Assembly: GCF_000482725.1 (NCBI RefSeq)
Contig: NZ_AXWP01000008.1
Span: forward strand, 153,602-217,601
Origin: Psychromonas arctica DSM 14288
GTDB lineage: Bacteria > Pseudomonadota > Gammaproteobacteria > Enterobacterales > Psychromonadaceae
DNA: 64,000 bases
Reading direction: 5' to 3'
The notes beneath the pieces were generated by a model. The model was not told where the DNA came from, made no database searches, and saw only the letters and a program-made list of their open reading frames with translations. Shown here piece by piece: positions 8,702 through 18,670 of the stretch. The first letter of the stretch is position 1, and each line of letters opens with the position of its first letter. Both the position numbers and the translations under genes were made by a program.

Positions 8702-9859
8702 TTAACCAAACCAACCAATAAATAATAATTTAATATAATCGATGATACGGCTGAAAATACCACCTTCTTCAACAGTCTCTAAAGCAATTAGATCATAAGT
8801 TGCGATGGCCTCATCTTCCAAGGTGTAATTCACTTGGCCCACTTTGTCACCTTTTTGAATAGGAGCGCGTAGTTCACTATCAATTACAAAGTCTGCTTTT
8901 AAATTCTGTGATTGGTTACGTGGAAGTGTTAGTGGTGTATCAACTGCAACACCTAAACGAATGTTTGCTTGTTGACCCATCCAAATACGTTCACTAGCTA
9001 ATTGATCGTTTGCTTTGTAAGGAGTAATTGTTTCAAAGAAGCGAAAGCCCCAGTTAAGTAGTTTTTTACTTTCTACTTTACGACCTTCATCTGAACGAGC
9101 ACCCATTACAACACTGATTAAACGCATGCCATCTTTAGTTGCTGAAGAAACTAAGCTGTAACCTGCTGCACTAGTGTGACCTGTTTTAATGCCGTCTACA
9201 TTTAAGCTTTTATCCCACAATAGGCCATTACGGTTATATTGAACAATGCCGTTAAACTTAAATGATTTTTCACTATAAATGCGGTATTCCGTTGGTACAT
9301 CTGTAATCAATGCTTTAGCAAGGATTGCCATATCGCGAGCAGTAGTATGGTGGCCGTCCGCATGTAAACCGTGGCTATTAACAAAGTGAGTCTTGTTCAT
9401 GCCTAGCTGTAATGCCCATGAATTCATTAAATCTGCAAATGCGCCTTCACTGCCAGCAATGTGTTCAGCCATTGCTACACAAGCATCATTACCTGATTGA
9501 ATAATAATACCGCGATTCAAATCTTCTACAGTGACTTCTTTACCTACTTCGATAAACATTTTTGAAGAATCTGGAAAGTTTTTTGACCATGCATTTTCAG
9601 AAATAGTTACTTTGTCATCAAGATTTAAATTACCTGATTTAAGTTCCTGTCCAATGATGTAACTGGTCATCATTTTAGTTAAAGATGCTGGCTCTAGTAA
9701 TTCTTCACTGTTGTTTTCAGAAAGTACCTTTCCTGAATTGAAATCTATTAATAAGTACCCTTTAGCAGCAATAGACGGTGCTTTAGGAATGATCATAGGA
9801 GCGGAGAATACATTAATGCTAAATAAGAAAGTGATAAGCAGCAGGCTTACTTTTTTCAT
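8702..9859 (-). CDS. dacA: D-alanyl-D-alanine carboxypeptidase (PBP5/6 type)
   Basis: 385 residues from the ATG at 9859, preceded by GAAGG with eight bases spacing; the TTG five codons upstream is less likely. Signal peptide of about 20 residues. Penicillin-binding active-site motifs are complete: SLTK (59-62), SGN (122-124) and KTG (225-227). A C-terminal amphipathic helix (FSRIIDYIKLLFIGWFG) would anchor it to the outer face of the inner membrane. It trims the terminal D-alanine from peptidoglycan pentapeptides. First gene of the minus-strand group, divergent from glnK. Confidence 0.96.
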   Translation of the reverse strand: MKKVSLLLITFLFSINVFSAPMIIPKAPSIAAKGYLLIDFNSGKVLSENNSEELLEPASLTKMMTSYIIGQELKSGNLNLDDKVTISENAWSKNFPDSSKMFIEVGKEVTVEDLNRGIIIQSGNDACVAMAEHIAGSEGAFADLMNSWALQLGMNKTHFVNSHGLHADGHHTTARDMAILAKALITDVPTEYRIYSEKSFKFNGIVQYNRNGLLWDKSLNVDGIKTGHTSAAGYSLVSSATKDGMRLISVVMGARSDEGRKVESKKLLNWGFRFFETITPYKANDQLASERIWMGQQANIRLGVAVDTPLTLPRNQSQNLKADFVIDSELRAPIQKGDKVGQVNYTLEDEAIATYDLIALETVEEGGIFSRIIDYIKLLFIGWFG

Positions 9860-9984
9860 GTTACATACCTTCAAGGTTGTTAAGTCGAAAAATTGTTACG
9901 CACTATAGCAGATGAAGCGTTATTTGCTAAGGGGCTAAGATGATTTGTTGAGTAATTATTCTGGCTCCGTGCCTGTTCACCATT

Positions 9985-10013
9985 AAACCTTATTAATGAG
10001 TTTAATAAGGTTT
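9985..10013. repeat. perfect 12-bp inverted repeat
   Basis: AAACCTTATTAA and its exact complement TTAATAAGGTTT are separated by five bases (TGAGT). It lies between two divergent genes, so it is not an obvious terminator. It could be an operator or an end of an untranslated RNA; nothing identifies the binding factor. Confidence 0.75.
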
Positions 10014-10185
10014 ATCTATCCTTATTGTACATTTTTTCACTGCAATCCTCTTAAATTAGTAAGAGGGCAGTTAAGCAAAACATAAGGGTAAGAAGCTTAG
10101 TCAAAAAAATAGTAATTAAGTTCGATACAAATATTTATAAATAAAATCCCAGTGTTTCATATTAGTGCAGAGAAAGAATATTAAA

Positions 10186-10202
10186 TGCACCAAGTTGGTG
10201 CT
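10186..10202 (+). promoter_or_regulatory. NtrC (GlnG) binding site
   Basis: TGCACCAAGTTGGTGCT matches the NtrC palindrome TGCACC-N5-GGTGCA in 11 of 12 fixed positions. It is centred roughly 95 bases upstream of the start site predicted from the sigma-54 promoter, a normal enhancer distance. Confidence 0.9.
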
Positions 10203-10255
10203 AAATGAGTCACTTAAAATTATTGATGTTATTAACTTGTTGTTATTTAAGGTAA

Positions 10256-10666
<411 letters not shown>

Positions 10667-10696
10667 ACCAAATTCATTAAGTTAAGGATTACCATT

Positions 10697-11914
10697 ATGG
10701 AAACGACAGTTACAGAACTACGATTTGCGTTAGACACCTTTTATTTTTTAATTTCGGGTGTTCTTGTTATGTGGATGGCAGCAGGTTTTGCCATGTTAGA
10801 GGCGGGTTTAGTTCGTTCTAAAAATACCACTGAAATTTTAACTAAAAATATCGTGTTATATGCGATTGCTTGTACGATGTTTTTACTTGTTGGTTACAAC
10901 ATCATGTATGTAGACAATACTGCAGGCGGTTGGTTACCTTCATTTGGTTCACTAATTGGTACTCAGGCAGAAGGTGCTGATCACTCTTTAGAATCCGACT
11001 TCTTCTTCCAAGTAGTATTTGTTGCAACTGCAATGTCTATCGTATCGGGTGCTGTTGCTGAACGTATGAAATTATGGGCATTCCTTGTTTTCACCGTATT
11101 TTTAACTGGTTTTATCTACCCAATTGAAGGTTTTTGGACTTGGGGTGGCGGTTTCCTAAGCGAAGCTGGTTTCAGTGACTTCGCTGGTTCAGGTATCGTT
11201 CACATGGCCGGTGCAGCCGCAGCATTAGCAGCAGTAATATTGCTAGGTGCCCGTCGTGGTAAATACGGTAAGAATGGTAGTATTCACCCAATCCCAGGTT
11301 CTAACATGCCACTTGCTACATTAGGTACGTTTATTCTATGGATGGGTTGGTTTGGTTTTAACGGTGGTTCACAACTATTAATCTCTGATGCAGAAAACGC
11401 ATCTGCAGTAGGCCTTATCTTTTTAAATACAAATGCCGCAGCTGCTACAGGTGCTATTGCAGCACTATTAGTGAGCAAGTTTAAATGGGGTAAAGCAGAT
11501 TTAACAATGATTCTAAATGGTGCATTAGCTGGTTTAGTTGCGATTACTGCTGACCCACTATCTCCATCACCACTATTTGCAGTCGTGATTGGTGCTATCG
11601 CAGGTGTTATCGTTATTTACAGTATTATTACTTTTGATAAATTGAAAATTGATGATCCAGTAGGTGCATTATCAGTACACGGTGTATGTGGTTTATTCGG
11701 TCTATTAGTTGTACCAATGTCGAATGACGGTGCATCATTTATGTCTCAATTATACGGCGCAGCGGTTATCTTTGGATTTGTGTTTGTTTCTTCATGGATC
11801 GTTTGGTCTATCATCAAAGTAACAATGGGTATTCGCGTTACTGCTGAGCAAGAAGATGCAGGTATGGATTTACACGATTGTGGTGTTGAAGCATACCCTG
11901 AGTTTAAAGATTAA
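10697..11914 (+). CDS. amtB: ammonium transporter
   Basis: 405 residues with about eleven membrane segments. AAGFAMLEAGLVRSKN near the N terminus is the Amt signature. The twin pore histidines are in SGIVHMAGA and ALSVHGVCGLFG. It moves ammonium across the inner membrane and is inhibited by GlnK. It lies 30 bases after glnK and ends at a strong terminator, forming a two-gene operon. Confidence 0.97.
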   Translation: METTVTELRFALDTFYFLISGVLVMWMAAGFAMLEAGLVRSKNTTEILTKNIVLYAIACTMFLLVGYNIMYVDNTAGGWLPSFGSLIGTQAEGADHSLESDFFFQVVFVATAMSIVSGAVAERMKLWAFLVFTVFLTGFIYPIEGFWTWGGGFLSEAGFSDFAGSGIVHMAGAAAALAAVILLGARRGKYGKNGSIHPIPGSNMPLATLGTFILWMGWFGFNGGSQLLISDAENASAVGLIFLNTNAAAATGAIAALLVSKFKWGKADLTMILNGALAGLVAITADPLSPSPLFAVVIGAIAGVIVIYSIITFDKLKIDDPVGALSVHGVCGLFGLLVVPMSNDGASFMSQLYGAAVIFGFVFVSSWIVWSIIKVTMGIRVTAEQEDAGMDLHDCGVEAYPEFKD

Positions 11915-11977
11915 TTACAGCTGATTATTAACCTGTGAGTATTGTTAATATTTAAGATAATGCGTTAATTAAAATTG

Positions 11978-12015
11978 AAATCCCTACTTTATTATTTAAA
12001 GTGGGGATTTTTTTT
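11978..12015 (+). terminator. terminator of glnK-amtB
   Basis: A 13-pair stem (AAATCCCTACTTT with AAAGTGGGGATTT, one G-T pair) with a loop of about seven bases and a run of eight T, about 65 bases after the amtB stop. Confidence 0.92.
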
Positions 12016-12089
12016 ATATTAACTTTTGATTATTCAATCTAAACTATGGCATCTAATAACGTATTTTTACCGTTGATTAAGGAATGATT

Positions 12090-12677
12090 ATGTTTAAAAA
12101 AATCCATTTATTAAGTTTACCTGCACTGCTTCTGTTAACTGCTTGTTCGAATAACAACCCAACACAAGAAACAGCAATCGGTGAAATACCTAGCTGGATA
12201 TTAAACCCTCAAACAGAAGATGGCATTGCCGTTTCTGAATGTGTCCTATGGTCTGGTAACATGTCGATTGATAAGCAACAGGCGATGGCGAATGCGCGTG
12301 CTTCATTAGCACAACGCATTGATACTCGTGTTAGTGCTATGGACAAAGCTTATAGTGACAAAGTAGACGTAGCTACTGGAATTGAGTCAGGAGTGACTTT
12401 TTCAAGCGTTTCTAAACAAGTGACCGAACAAAATTTATCAGGTACCAGCGCATTAAAAACAGATATTGTGAAGATCGCTGAGAAAGATAATTTATGTGTA
12501 TTAGTGGCAATTGGGCAAGCGTCAACCAAAACTATTTTTGAAGAGTTGGTGAGTGCTTCTAAGCTACCGCTAAACGCAGAGCAAAAAGATGCTCTTTACC
12601 AGGAGTTTAAAGCTCAAGATGCGGAGCAGCAACTGGACCAAGAAATACAGAAGTTAAAAGATAATAACACTGATTAA
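12090..12677 (+). CDS. LPP20-family lipoprotein
   Basis: 195 residues from the ATG at 12090, six bases after AAGGA. Signal peptide with lipobox LTAC (cysteine near residue 20), so it is a lipoprotein. The body resembles the LPP20 domain: IPSWILNP followed by MANARASLAQRI and a later VLVAIG segment. LPP20 proteins include FlgP of Vibrio and Campylobacter, which helps sheathed or powerful flagella, but FlgP normally sits near flgO/flgT. Its place just before fliE may or may not mean a flagellar role. It has its own terminator. Confidence 0.7.
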   Translation: MFKKIHLLSLPALLLLTACSNNNPTQETAIGEIPSWILNPQTEDGIAVSECVLWSGNMSIDKQQAMANARASLAQRIDTRVSAMDKAYSDKVDVATGIESGVTFSSVSKQVTEQNLSGTSALKTDIVKIAEKDNLCVLVAIGQASTKTIFEELVSASKLPLNAEQKDALYQEFKAQDAEQQLDQEIQKLKDNNTD

Positions 12678-12726
12678 TTGTTGATACCGAGGCTTCCTTA
12701 AGCTTTTATTTTTTTCGTTATATTTT

Positions 12727-12759
12727 AAAAAGGCATTAATAATCGTTAATGCCTTTTTT
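12727..12759 (+). terminator. terminator after the LPP20 lipoprotein gene
   Basis: Stem AAAAAGGCATTAA/TTAATGCCTTTTT with a six-base loop and T tail. It separates the lipoprotein gene from the flagellar run. Confidence 0.92.
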
Positions 12760-12921
12760 ATAGCGCCTAGATTGTCAAAATTACACTATCCTAACAATTG
12801 TGCCTTCATCACACAGCTTAACTATAATTACAACATAAGCATTGCAACATTAAGTTTTTCTATGCCAAATTTAAGCTATCGACAAAATATTCAATAGGTA
12901 AATATCCATTATAAAGTCAAC

Positions 12922-12937
12922 TGGCATAGTTATTGCT
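12922..12937 (+). promoter_or_regulatory. sigma-54 promoter of fliE
   Basis: TGGCAT-agtta-TTGCT, with GG and GC separated by ten bases, about 35 bases before the fliE ATG. It fits FlrC-type sigma-54 control of the class III fliE operon in polar-flagellated gammaproteobacteria. Confidence 0.88.
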
Positions 12938-12973
12938 ATTTACTATTATCTGTGTCAAAAAAGGCTATTTACA

Positions 12974-13300
12974 ATGAATATTAATGCTGCATCAATGTTT
13001 AAAGAGTTACAAACTCAAGGCTTAGAAGCAAAAGGGTTAAGTAACGAATTAAGTACAAAAGCAACTAATCCAGCGTCTGCTGATTTTTCTGCAATGCTTA
13101 AGCAAGCAATTGAAAACGTAAATGGCTTGCAACAAAATACATCAGATTTACGTAATAGCTTTGAAATGGGTGATAAAGATGTCAGCTTATCTGATGTTAT
13201 GATCGCATCTAATAAATCTGGTTTAGCATTTGATGCGACCGTGCAAGTGCGTAACAAAATGGTTGAGGCTTATAAAGAAGTCATGAGCATGCCTGTTTAA
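12974..13300 (+). CDS. fliE: flagellar hook-basal body protein FliE
   Basis: 108 residues, the usual size. FliE joins the MS ring to the proximal rod. The C-terminal half (ASNKSGLAFDATVQVRNKMVEAYKEVMSMPV) is the strongly conserved family part. It is the first gene of the flagellar run, behind a sigma-54 promoter and 40 bases before fliF. Confidence 0.95.
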   Translation: MNINAASMFKELQTQGLEAKGLSNELSTKATNPASADFSAMLKQAIENVNGLQQNTSDLRNSFEMGDKDVSLSDVMIASNKSGLAFDATVQVRNKMVEAYKEVMSMPV

Positions 13301-13340
13301 TCGTTTCACTGCATAAATATAATCGTTAAAAGGAAGCACT

Positions 13341-15056
13341 GTGTCTAATTCAGCAAGTAATGCTAATTTGTTGCTAGAAGGTAATGGTAACAATGATATA
13401 CCAGCAGTACCGCAAAAAGGGGCGATTTCTTCGTTTTTCTCTAATGTGGATGTATTGCGTCAAATTAGTATGATCATCGGTTTGTTGATTGTCCTCGCAA
13501 TTGTAGTGATCATTTGGTCATGGGGCAAAGAAGCTGATTATCGTCCTTTAGGCACTTATCAAACTGACGAGTTAATCAGCACGTTAGACTTTTTAGATCA
13601 GCAGAAACTTCCTTATAAATTAGAAGGTAATAATGTTTCTGTTATGTCTGATCAATATCAGAAAATAAAACTGCTAATGACACGAGCGGGTTTAGTCAGT
13701 GACAATACAGAAAATGGCGATGATATTTTATTGCAAGACATGGGGTTTGGTGTAAGTCAACGTGTTGAAAAAGAAAGATTAAAATTAAGTCGTGAGCGTC
13801 AACTAGCGCTTGCGATTAAAGAAATGAAAAATATTACTAACGCGCAAGTTCTATTAGCAATTCCCAAAGAAAGTGTGTTTGCACGTAAAGAACGCCAAGC
13901 CAGTGCTACCGTCGTTATTACCACTTCTCGCTCTTATGCATTATCAGGCCAAGAAGTTGATTCTATTGTTGATTTAGTGGCTTCTGCAGTACAAGGTTTA
14001 TCTCCAAATAACGTCACCGTGACTGACCAACGAGGTCGCTTATTACATTCAGGTAGTACTTCAGGGGCTTCTGCGCAAACCAGTAAAGAATTTGGTATGC
14101 AGCGAGAACGAGAGGAAGAATATAAATCTAAAATTGATGCGATTTTAATTCCGGTATTAGGGATTGCTAACTATGCATCAGAAGTTGATTTAGTAATGGA
14201 TTTTACTGTCGTTGAAGAAACTAAAAAAACCTTTAATCCTTCTAATCAAGCTGTACGTAGTGAAATGTTAATTGAAGATAGATCATCTTCATCTTCTTTA
14301 TTAGGTTCTGTACCGGGTGCGCTATCAAACCAACCACCGGCTAATGGAGCAATACCTGAAGAGCTCACCGAAGCTAATGAAGAAGCTAATACTAACGATG
14401 GCTCATCACGAACTGAATCGACCCGAAATTATGAAGTTGATACAACCATCACTCATACCAAACACAAAGTAGGTAAAGTCGATCGCCTAGCGGTATCTGT
14501 CGCCTTGGATTACACTAAATCAGTAAATGATGCTGGTGAAGCGGTTTATACGGCAAGAACTCCCGAAGAAGTAGAAAATATTCGTCAGTTGTTGCTAGGT
14601 GGTTTAGGGATCAATGATGCACGTGGCGATATTTTGGCGCTGGCTTCTGTTAGTTTTAATCGTCCTGATGTTGAGCCTATAGCCGAAGAAGACTTTTGGG
14701 AAACTGAAACCTTCCAAGGTTATGTTCGCTTTGGTGGAAGTTTACTTGTCATAATTTTGACCCTATTGTTGATTGTACGTCCAATTATGAAAAAATTATT
14801 GTACCCAGAGGCTATTGAGACGGAAGAAGATTACGAATTAGGTGGCGCAATTGGTTCAATCGATAACGACAATCTACAATTATTATCTGATGACAATAAT
14901 GATAGTGCTGAATTTGGATTAAATAACAGCGGGCAAATAAAATTACCTGATTTACATAAACATGAAGATTTATTAAAAGCAGTGAGAGCTTTAGTGGCGA
15001 ATGAGCCTGGGTTGTCAGCGCAAGTAATTAGAGAGTGGTTATTAGAAGATGAGTGA
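13341..15056 (+). CDS. fliF: flagellar MS-ring protein FliF
   Basis: 571 residues with two membrane helices, near residues 40-62 and 463-482, and a large periplasmic part between them that builds the MS ring and collar. SRERQLALAIKEM and the YSTT-like DFTVVEETKKTFNP segments are typical. The C-terminal cytoplasmic tail, rich in acidic residues and ending VIREWLLEDE, is the FliG-binding region. It overlaps fliG by eight bases. Confidence 0.97.
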   Translation: MSNSASNANLLLEGNGNNDIPAVPQKGAISSFFSNVDVLRQISMIIGLLIVLAIVVIIWSWGKEADYRPLGTYQTDELISTLDFLDQQKLPYKLEGNNVSVMSDQYQKIKLLMTRAGLVSDNTENGDDILLQDMGFGVSQRVEKERLKLSRERQLALAIKEMKNITNAQVLLAIPKESVFARKERQASATVVITTSRSYALSGQEVDSIVDLVASAVQGLSPNNVTVTDQRGRLLHSGSTSGASAQTSKEFGMQREREEEYKSKIDAILIPVLGIANYASEVDLVMDFTVVEETKKTFNPSNQAVRSEMLIEDRSSSSSLLGSVPGALSNQPPANGAIPEELTEANEEANTNDGSSRTESTRNYEVDTTITHTKHKVGKVDRLAVSVALDYTKSVNDAGEAVYTARTPEEVENIRQLLLGGLGINDARGDILALASVSFNRPDVEPIAEEDFWETETFQGYVRFGGSLLVIILTLLLIVRPIMKKLLYPEAIETEEDYELGGAIGSIDNDNLQLLSDDNNDSAEFGLNNSGQIKLPDLHKHEDLLKAVRALVANEPGLSAQVIREWLLEDE

Positions 15057-16098
15057 TAATGATACAAACGAAAAATCAACAAAAGTAGCAGAGTATGATA
15101 TATCTACTTTAACGGGTGCAGAAAAATCAGCAATCTTAATGCTTAGTTTAACACCTGCTGATGCTGCGCAAATATTTCGAAATCTAGAGCCTAAACAAGT
15201 ACAGAAGTTGGGGATGCGAATGGCCTCCTTGGAAGACTCTTCACAGGCGAAAGTAAGTGGTGTTCATCGTGCCTTTATTGAAGATATTCAACAATACAGT
15301 AATATCGGCTTAGATAGTGAAGACTTTGTGCGTAACTCATTAATCGAGGCCTTGGGTGCCGATAAAGCGGGTAATCTAGTTGACCAAATTATTTTAGGCA
15401 GCGGCTCTAAAGGTTTGGATTCCCTTAAATGGATGGATGCTCGACAAGTAGCTAGTATTATTCAAAATGAGCATCCACAGATCCAAACCATTGTTTTATC
15501 TTATTTAGACCCAGATCAATCTGCTGAGATCTTAACCCAATTTCCAGAGAAAATTCGTTTAGACTTAATGATGCGTATAGCTGATTTAGAAGAAGTACAA
15601 CCAGCGGCATTGCAAGAATTGAACGAGATTATGGAGAAACAATTTGCTGGCCAAGCGGGAGCTCAAGCTGCGAAAATGGGGGGGACTAAAGCTGCTGCTG
15701 ATATCATGAACTACTTAGAAACTGCTATTGAAGGTCCATTAATGGACTCACTACGTGAATCTGATGAAGAGATGAGTCAACAAATTCAAGACCTTATGTT
15801 TGTCTTTGATAATCTTATTGATGTAGATGACCGAGGCATTCAAACACTATTGCGAGAAGTGCCACCGGATCAATTGCAATTAGCGCTCAAAGGTGCTGAA
15901 GAGCAACTTAAAGATAAAATATTGGCTAATATGTCTAAACGTGCAGCTGAAATGTTAGTTGATGATCTTGAAGCAATGGGACCTATCCGTATTAGTGAAG
16001 TTGAAGGTGCGCAGAAAGAAATATTAACAATAGCACGCCGTTTATCCGATGCTGGCGAGTTAATGCTAGGTGGTGGTGGTGGCGAAGAGTTCTTATAA
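15049..16098 (+). CDS. fliG: flagellar motor switch protein FliG
   Basis: 349 residues. FliG links the MS ring to the C ring and receives torque from the stator. The EHPQ motif (IIQNEHPQIQTIVLSYL) and the charged C-terminal torque helix (RGIQTLLREVPPDQLQLALKGA) are present. The C terminus ends with a glycine-rich GGGGGEEFL. The gene overlaps fliF and is followed by a 215-base gap with a hairpin before fliH. Confidence 0.97.
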   Translation: MSDNDTNEKSTKVAEYDISTLTGAEKSAILMLSLTPADAAQIFRNLEPKQVQKLGMRMASLEDSSQAKVSGVHRAFIEDIQQYSNIGLDSEDFVRNSLIEALGADKAGNLVDQIILGSGSKGLDSLKWMDARQVASIIQNEHPQIQTIVLSYLDPDQSAEILTQFPEKIRLDLMMRIADLEEVQPAALQELNEIMEKQFAGQAGAQAAKMGGTKAAADIMNYLETAIEGPLMDSLRESDEEMSQQIQDLMFVFDNLIDVDDRGIQTLLREVPPDQLQLALKGAEEQLKDKILANMSKRAAEMLVDDLEAMGPIRISEVEGAQKEILTIARRLSDAGELMLGGGGGEEFL

Positions 16099-16135
16099 TT
16101 GAGTGCTCATTAATACCCCTTGTTGTCAGTGTTTA

Positions 16136-16171
16136 TTACTTACCTAATCGGTCACCCTTTTAGGTAAGTAA
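16136..16171. repeat. 12-bp inverted repeat between fliG and fliH
   Basis: TTACTTACCTAA is followed, after 12 bases, by its exact complement TTAGGTAAGTAA. No T run follows, so it is not a standard terminator. It may be an RNA hairpin that protects the fliEFG message or marks its 3' end. Confidence 0.7.
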
Positions 16172-16313
16172 ATACAATCATCCAACTTTAGTCAAATAGC
16201 CCTGTTATATCGCTCGTTAATCTAGAACAGTACTATGGTTTACAAATATAGGCTGGTTGTATTGTTTAGTCATATCGTCAGGCAACTCGTTAATTACTAA
16301 GTAAGGTAAATGC

Positions 16314-17324
16314 ATGAGCATTGAAAGTGATAAAGATTTTCAAGAGTGGATCTTGCCAGATTTTGAAGTCGAGGAAAGCCTGCAAGAAAATGAAATTGAC
16401 CTATTTGGTCGACCTGCAAATTGGTATCGTAGCCAGCAAGAAGAAATACCTACTCCACTCAAAGACGAACCTAAACCACTTACTTTAGAAGATATAGAAT
16501 CAATTCGAGCTTCGGCCTATGAAGATGGCTTCAATGAAGGTAAGGAAGCTGGAATGGTAAAAGGTCTAGAGGAAGGGAAATTACAAGGCTTAGCGGAAGG
16601 GCACGAACAAGGTTTAGCGCAAGGCATTGAACAAGGCTTAAGCGAAGGCAAGGTAAAAGTTGATGTGCAAGTGTTACATTGGGAGCAGTTAGTTTCTCGC
16701 TTACACCAACCACTTGAAAAATTAGATGACAATGTCGAATTTCAATTGATTAAATTGGCAACTAGTTTAGCTGAACAAATGGTGCGCTGTGAAGTTAGTG
16801 TTAATCCTCAAGTTATTCTACAAGCGTTAAAGCAAGGTGTTGAAGCACTCCCAGTTAATGAACAAATGATTGTAATTTCGCTAAATCCTGAAGATCTTGT
16901 ATTCGTAGAAACTGCATTCTCTGAATCTGAGTGTCAAAAGCGTGGCTGGGATTTACGTTCAGAACCCACCTTGTTAAGAGGTGATTGCCAAATACACACT
17001 CAAACTTCCAGTATTGATTATGCTTTCTCGACGCGTATCGAACAAGTATTAAAGCACTTCTTAAAAGAGAATTATGAAAATACCCCTGAAGTAAGTAATG
17101 ACGGTGATATTAGTCATGATCAGCCTTTAGATTATGAAATGAAAACAGAACAAGATTTATTAGCAGAGGCCAAATCCTCGACTGAATCAACAGAGATTAA
17201 TGGCACCAACTCCATTAACGATCCCGCAGCTATCACTGGTGCAGATAAAACCTCCAGTGAAACTGATGATAGCTCTGATGTAAATACTGAAGACGCCAAT
17301 ACTAATAATAAGACGCTTAATTAA
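16314..17324 (+). CDS. fliH: flagellar assembly protein FliH
   Basis: 336 residues, longer than most FliH (about 230-270). FliH is the stator of the export ATPase FliI. Residues about 72-116 carry repeated GxxxG-type helix motifs ([18 protein letters not shown]), a known FliH feature. The conserved C-terminal domain (about 135-245) follows. The last 80 residues are a low-complexity tail rich in Ser, Thr, Asn, Asp and Glu, which accounts for the extra length. AAGG stands nine bases before the ATG. The gene ends two bases before fliI. Confidence 0.93.
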   Translation: MSIESDKDFQEWILPDFEVEESLQENEIDLFGRPANWYRSQQEEIPTPLKDEPKPLTLEDIESIRASAYEDGFNEGKEAGMVKGLEEGKLQGLAEGHEQGLAQGIEQGLSEGKVKVDVQVLHWEQLVSRLHQPLEKLDDNVEFQLIKLATSLAEQMVRCEVSVNPQVILQALKQGVEALPVNEQMIVISLNPEDLVFVETAFSESECQKRGWDLRSEPTLLRGDCQIHTQTSSIDYAFSTRIEQVLKHFLKENYENTPEVSNDGDISHDQPLDYEMKTEQDLLAEAKSSTESTEINGTNSINDPAAITGADKTSSETDDSSDVNTEDANTNNKTLN

Positions 17325-17326
17325 CC

Positions 17327-18658
17327 ATGAAAACATTATCGCAACGCATTACTCAATATCAAGTGGGTGAATCAGTCACTCATCCGGTGGTGGCAGGAAA
17401 GCTGGTGCGTGTTGTTGGTCTGACTCTAGAAGCGGTTGGCTGTAGTGCTGCCGTGGGAAGTATGTGTAAAGTAGAAACCAATGACGGTTATATTGATGCC
17501 GAGGTTGTTGGCTTCTCAAGTGAGCGATTATTTTTAATGCCCAGCGAACGTTTAACCGGCGTATTACCTGGTGCTAAAGTCATTCCTCAAACAAAAGAAG
17601 TTGGTATTCCAGTAGGAATGGAGCTATTAGGGCGTGTTTTAGATGGCATGGGAAATCCTATTGATGGTAAAGGTGAAGTAAAAACCAATACCATGAGTGG
17701 TTATAATAATACGCGTATTAATCCTCTTTCTCGTAAAGCGATCAAACAACCTCTTGATACTGGCATTAAAGCAATTAATGCATTATTAACCGTCGGCCAA
17801 GGGCAACGAATGGGGTTGTTTGCAGGCTCCGGTGTGGGTAAAAGTGTTTTACTGGGCATGATGACCCGAGGTACTAATGCCGATGTGGTAGTGGTAGGGT
17901 TAATTGGTGAGCGTGGTCGAGAAGTAAAAGAGTTTATTGAAGAAATTTTAGGGGAAGAAGGGCGCGCTCGCGCGGTTGTGATTGCTGCACCTGCCGATGC
18001 ATCGCCATTGATGCGTTTAAAAGGGTGCGAAACTTCGCTAACTATTGCTGAATATTTTCGCGATCAAGGTTTGAATGTTTTATTGTTAATGGATTCATTA
18101 ACTCGTTTTGCACAGGCCCAGCGTGAAATTGCATTAGCAATTGGTGAGCCGCCGGCTACTAAAGGTTATCCGCCTTCTGTTTTTGCAAAACTACCGGCTT
18201 TAGTGGAACGTGCTGGGAATGGCAATGAAAACCAAGGTTCTATTAGTGCGTTCTTTACCGTACTAACAGAGGGTGATGATCTCCAAGATCCTATTGCTGA
18301 TGCTTCTCGCGCTATCTTAGATGGCCATATTGTATTATCGCGTTCGTTAGCTGACTCTGGGCATTTTCCTGCTATTGATGTGGGAAAATCAATTAGTCGA
18401 GTTATGCCAATGGTGACTTCAGATGAGCATCAAACCTTAGCGAGGGTGCTCAAACAGGCTTATTCTTTATACGAAGAAAATAGAGAGTTAATTACTATTG
18501 GTGCTTATGCGCGCGGTAGTGATCCTCGAATCGATAAAGCGATCCTGATCAGGCCAAGATTGGATCACTTCTTGCAACAAGGTATGAAAGAAAGTATTAG
18601 TTATAACGATTGTTTGACACAGCTTGCAGTATTGACGCAGGAGTTTGTTAAAAGTTAA
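17327..18658 (+). CDS. fliI: flagellum-specific export ATPase FliI
   Basis: 443 residues, an F1-beta-like ATPase that energises type III export. Walker A AGSGVGKS at 166-173, Walker B region [12 protein letters not shown], and the [18 protein letters not shown] segment typical of FliI/SctN ATPases. It is regulated by FliH and works with FliJ, whose genes flank it. Confidence 0.97.
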   Translation: MKTLSQRITQYQVGESVTHPVVAGKLVRVVGLTLEAVGCSAAVGSMCKVETNDGYIDAEVVGFSSERLFLMPSERLTGVLPGAKVIPQTKEVGIPVGMELLGRVLDGMGNPIDGKGEVKTNTMSGYNNTRINPLSRKAIKQPLDTGIKAINALLTVGQGQRMGLFAGSGVGKSVLLGMMTRGTNADVVVVGLIGERGREVKEFIEEILGEEGRARAVVIAAPADASPLMRLKGCETSLTIAEYFRDQGLNVLLLMDSLTRFAQAQREIALAIGEPPATKGYPPSVFAKLPALVERAGNGNENQGSISAFFTVLTEGDDLQDPIADASRAILDGHIVLSRSLADSGHFPAIDVGKSISRVMPMVTSDEHQTLARVLKQAYSLYEENRELITIGAYARGSDPRIDKAILIRPRLDHFLQQGMKESISYNDCLTQLAVLTQEFVKS

Positions 18659-18670
18659 TAGGGAAAAATC

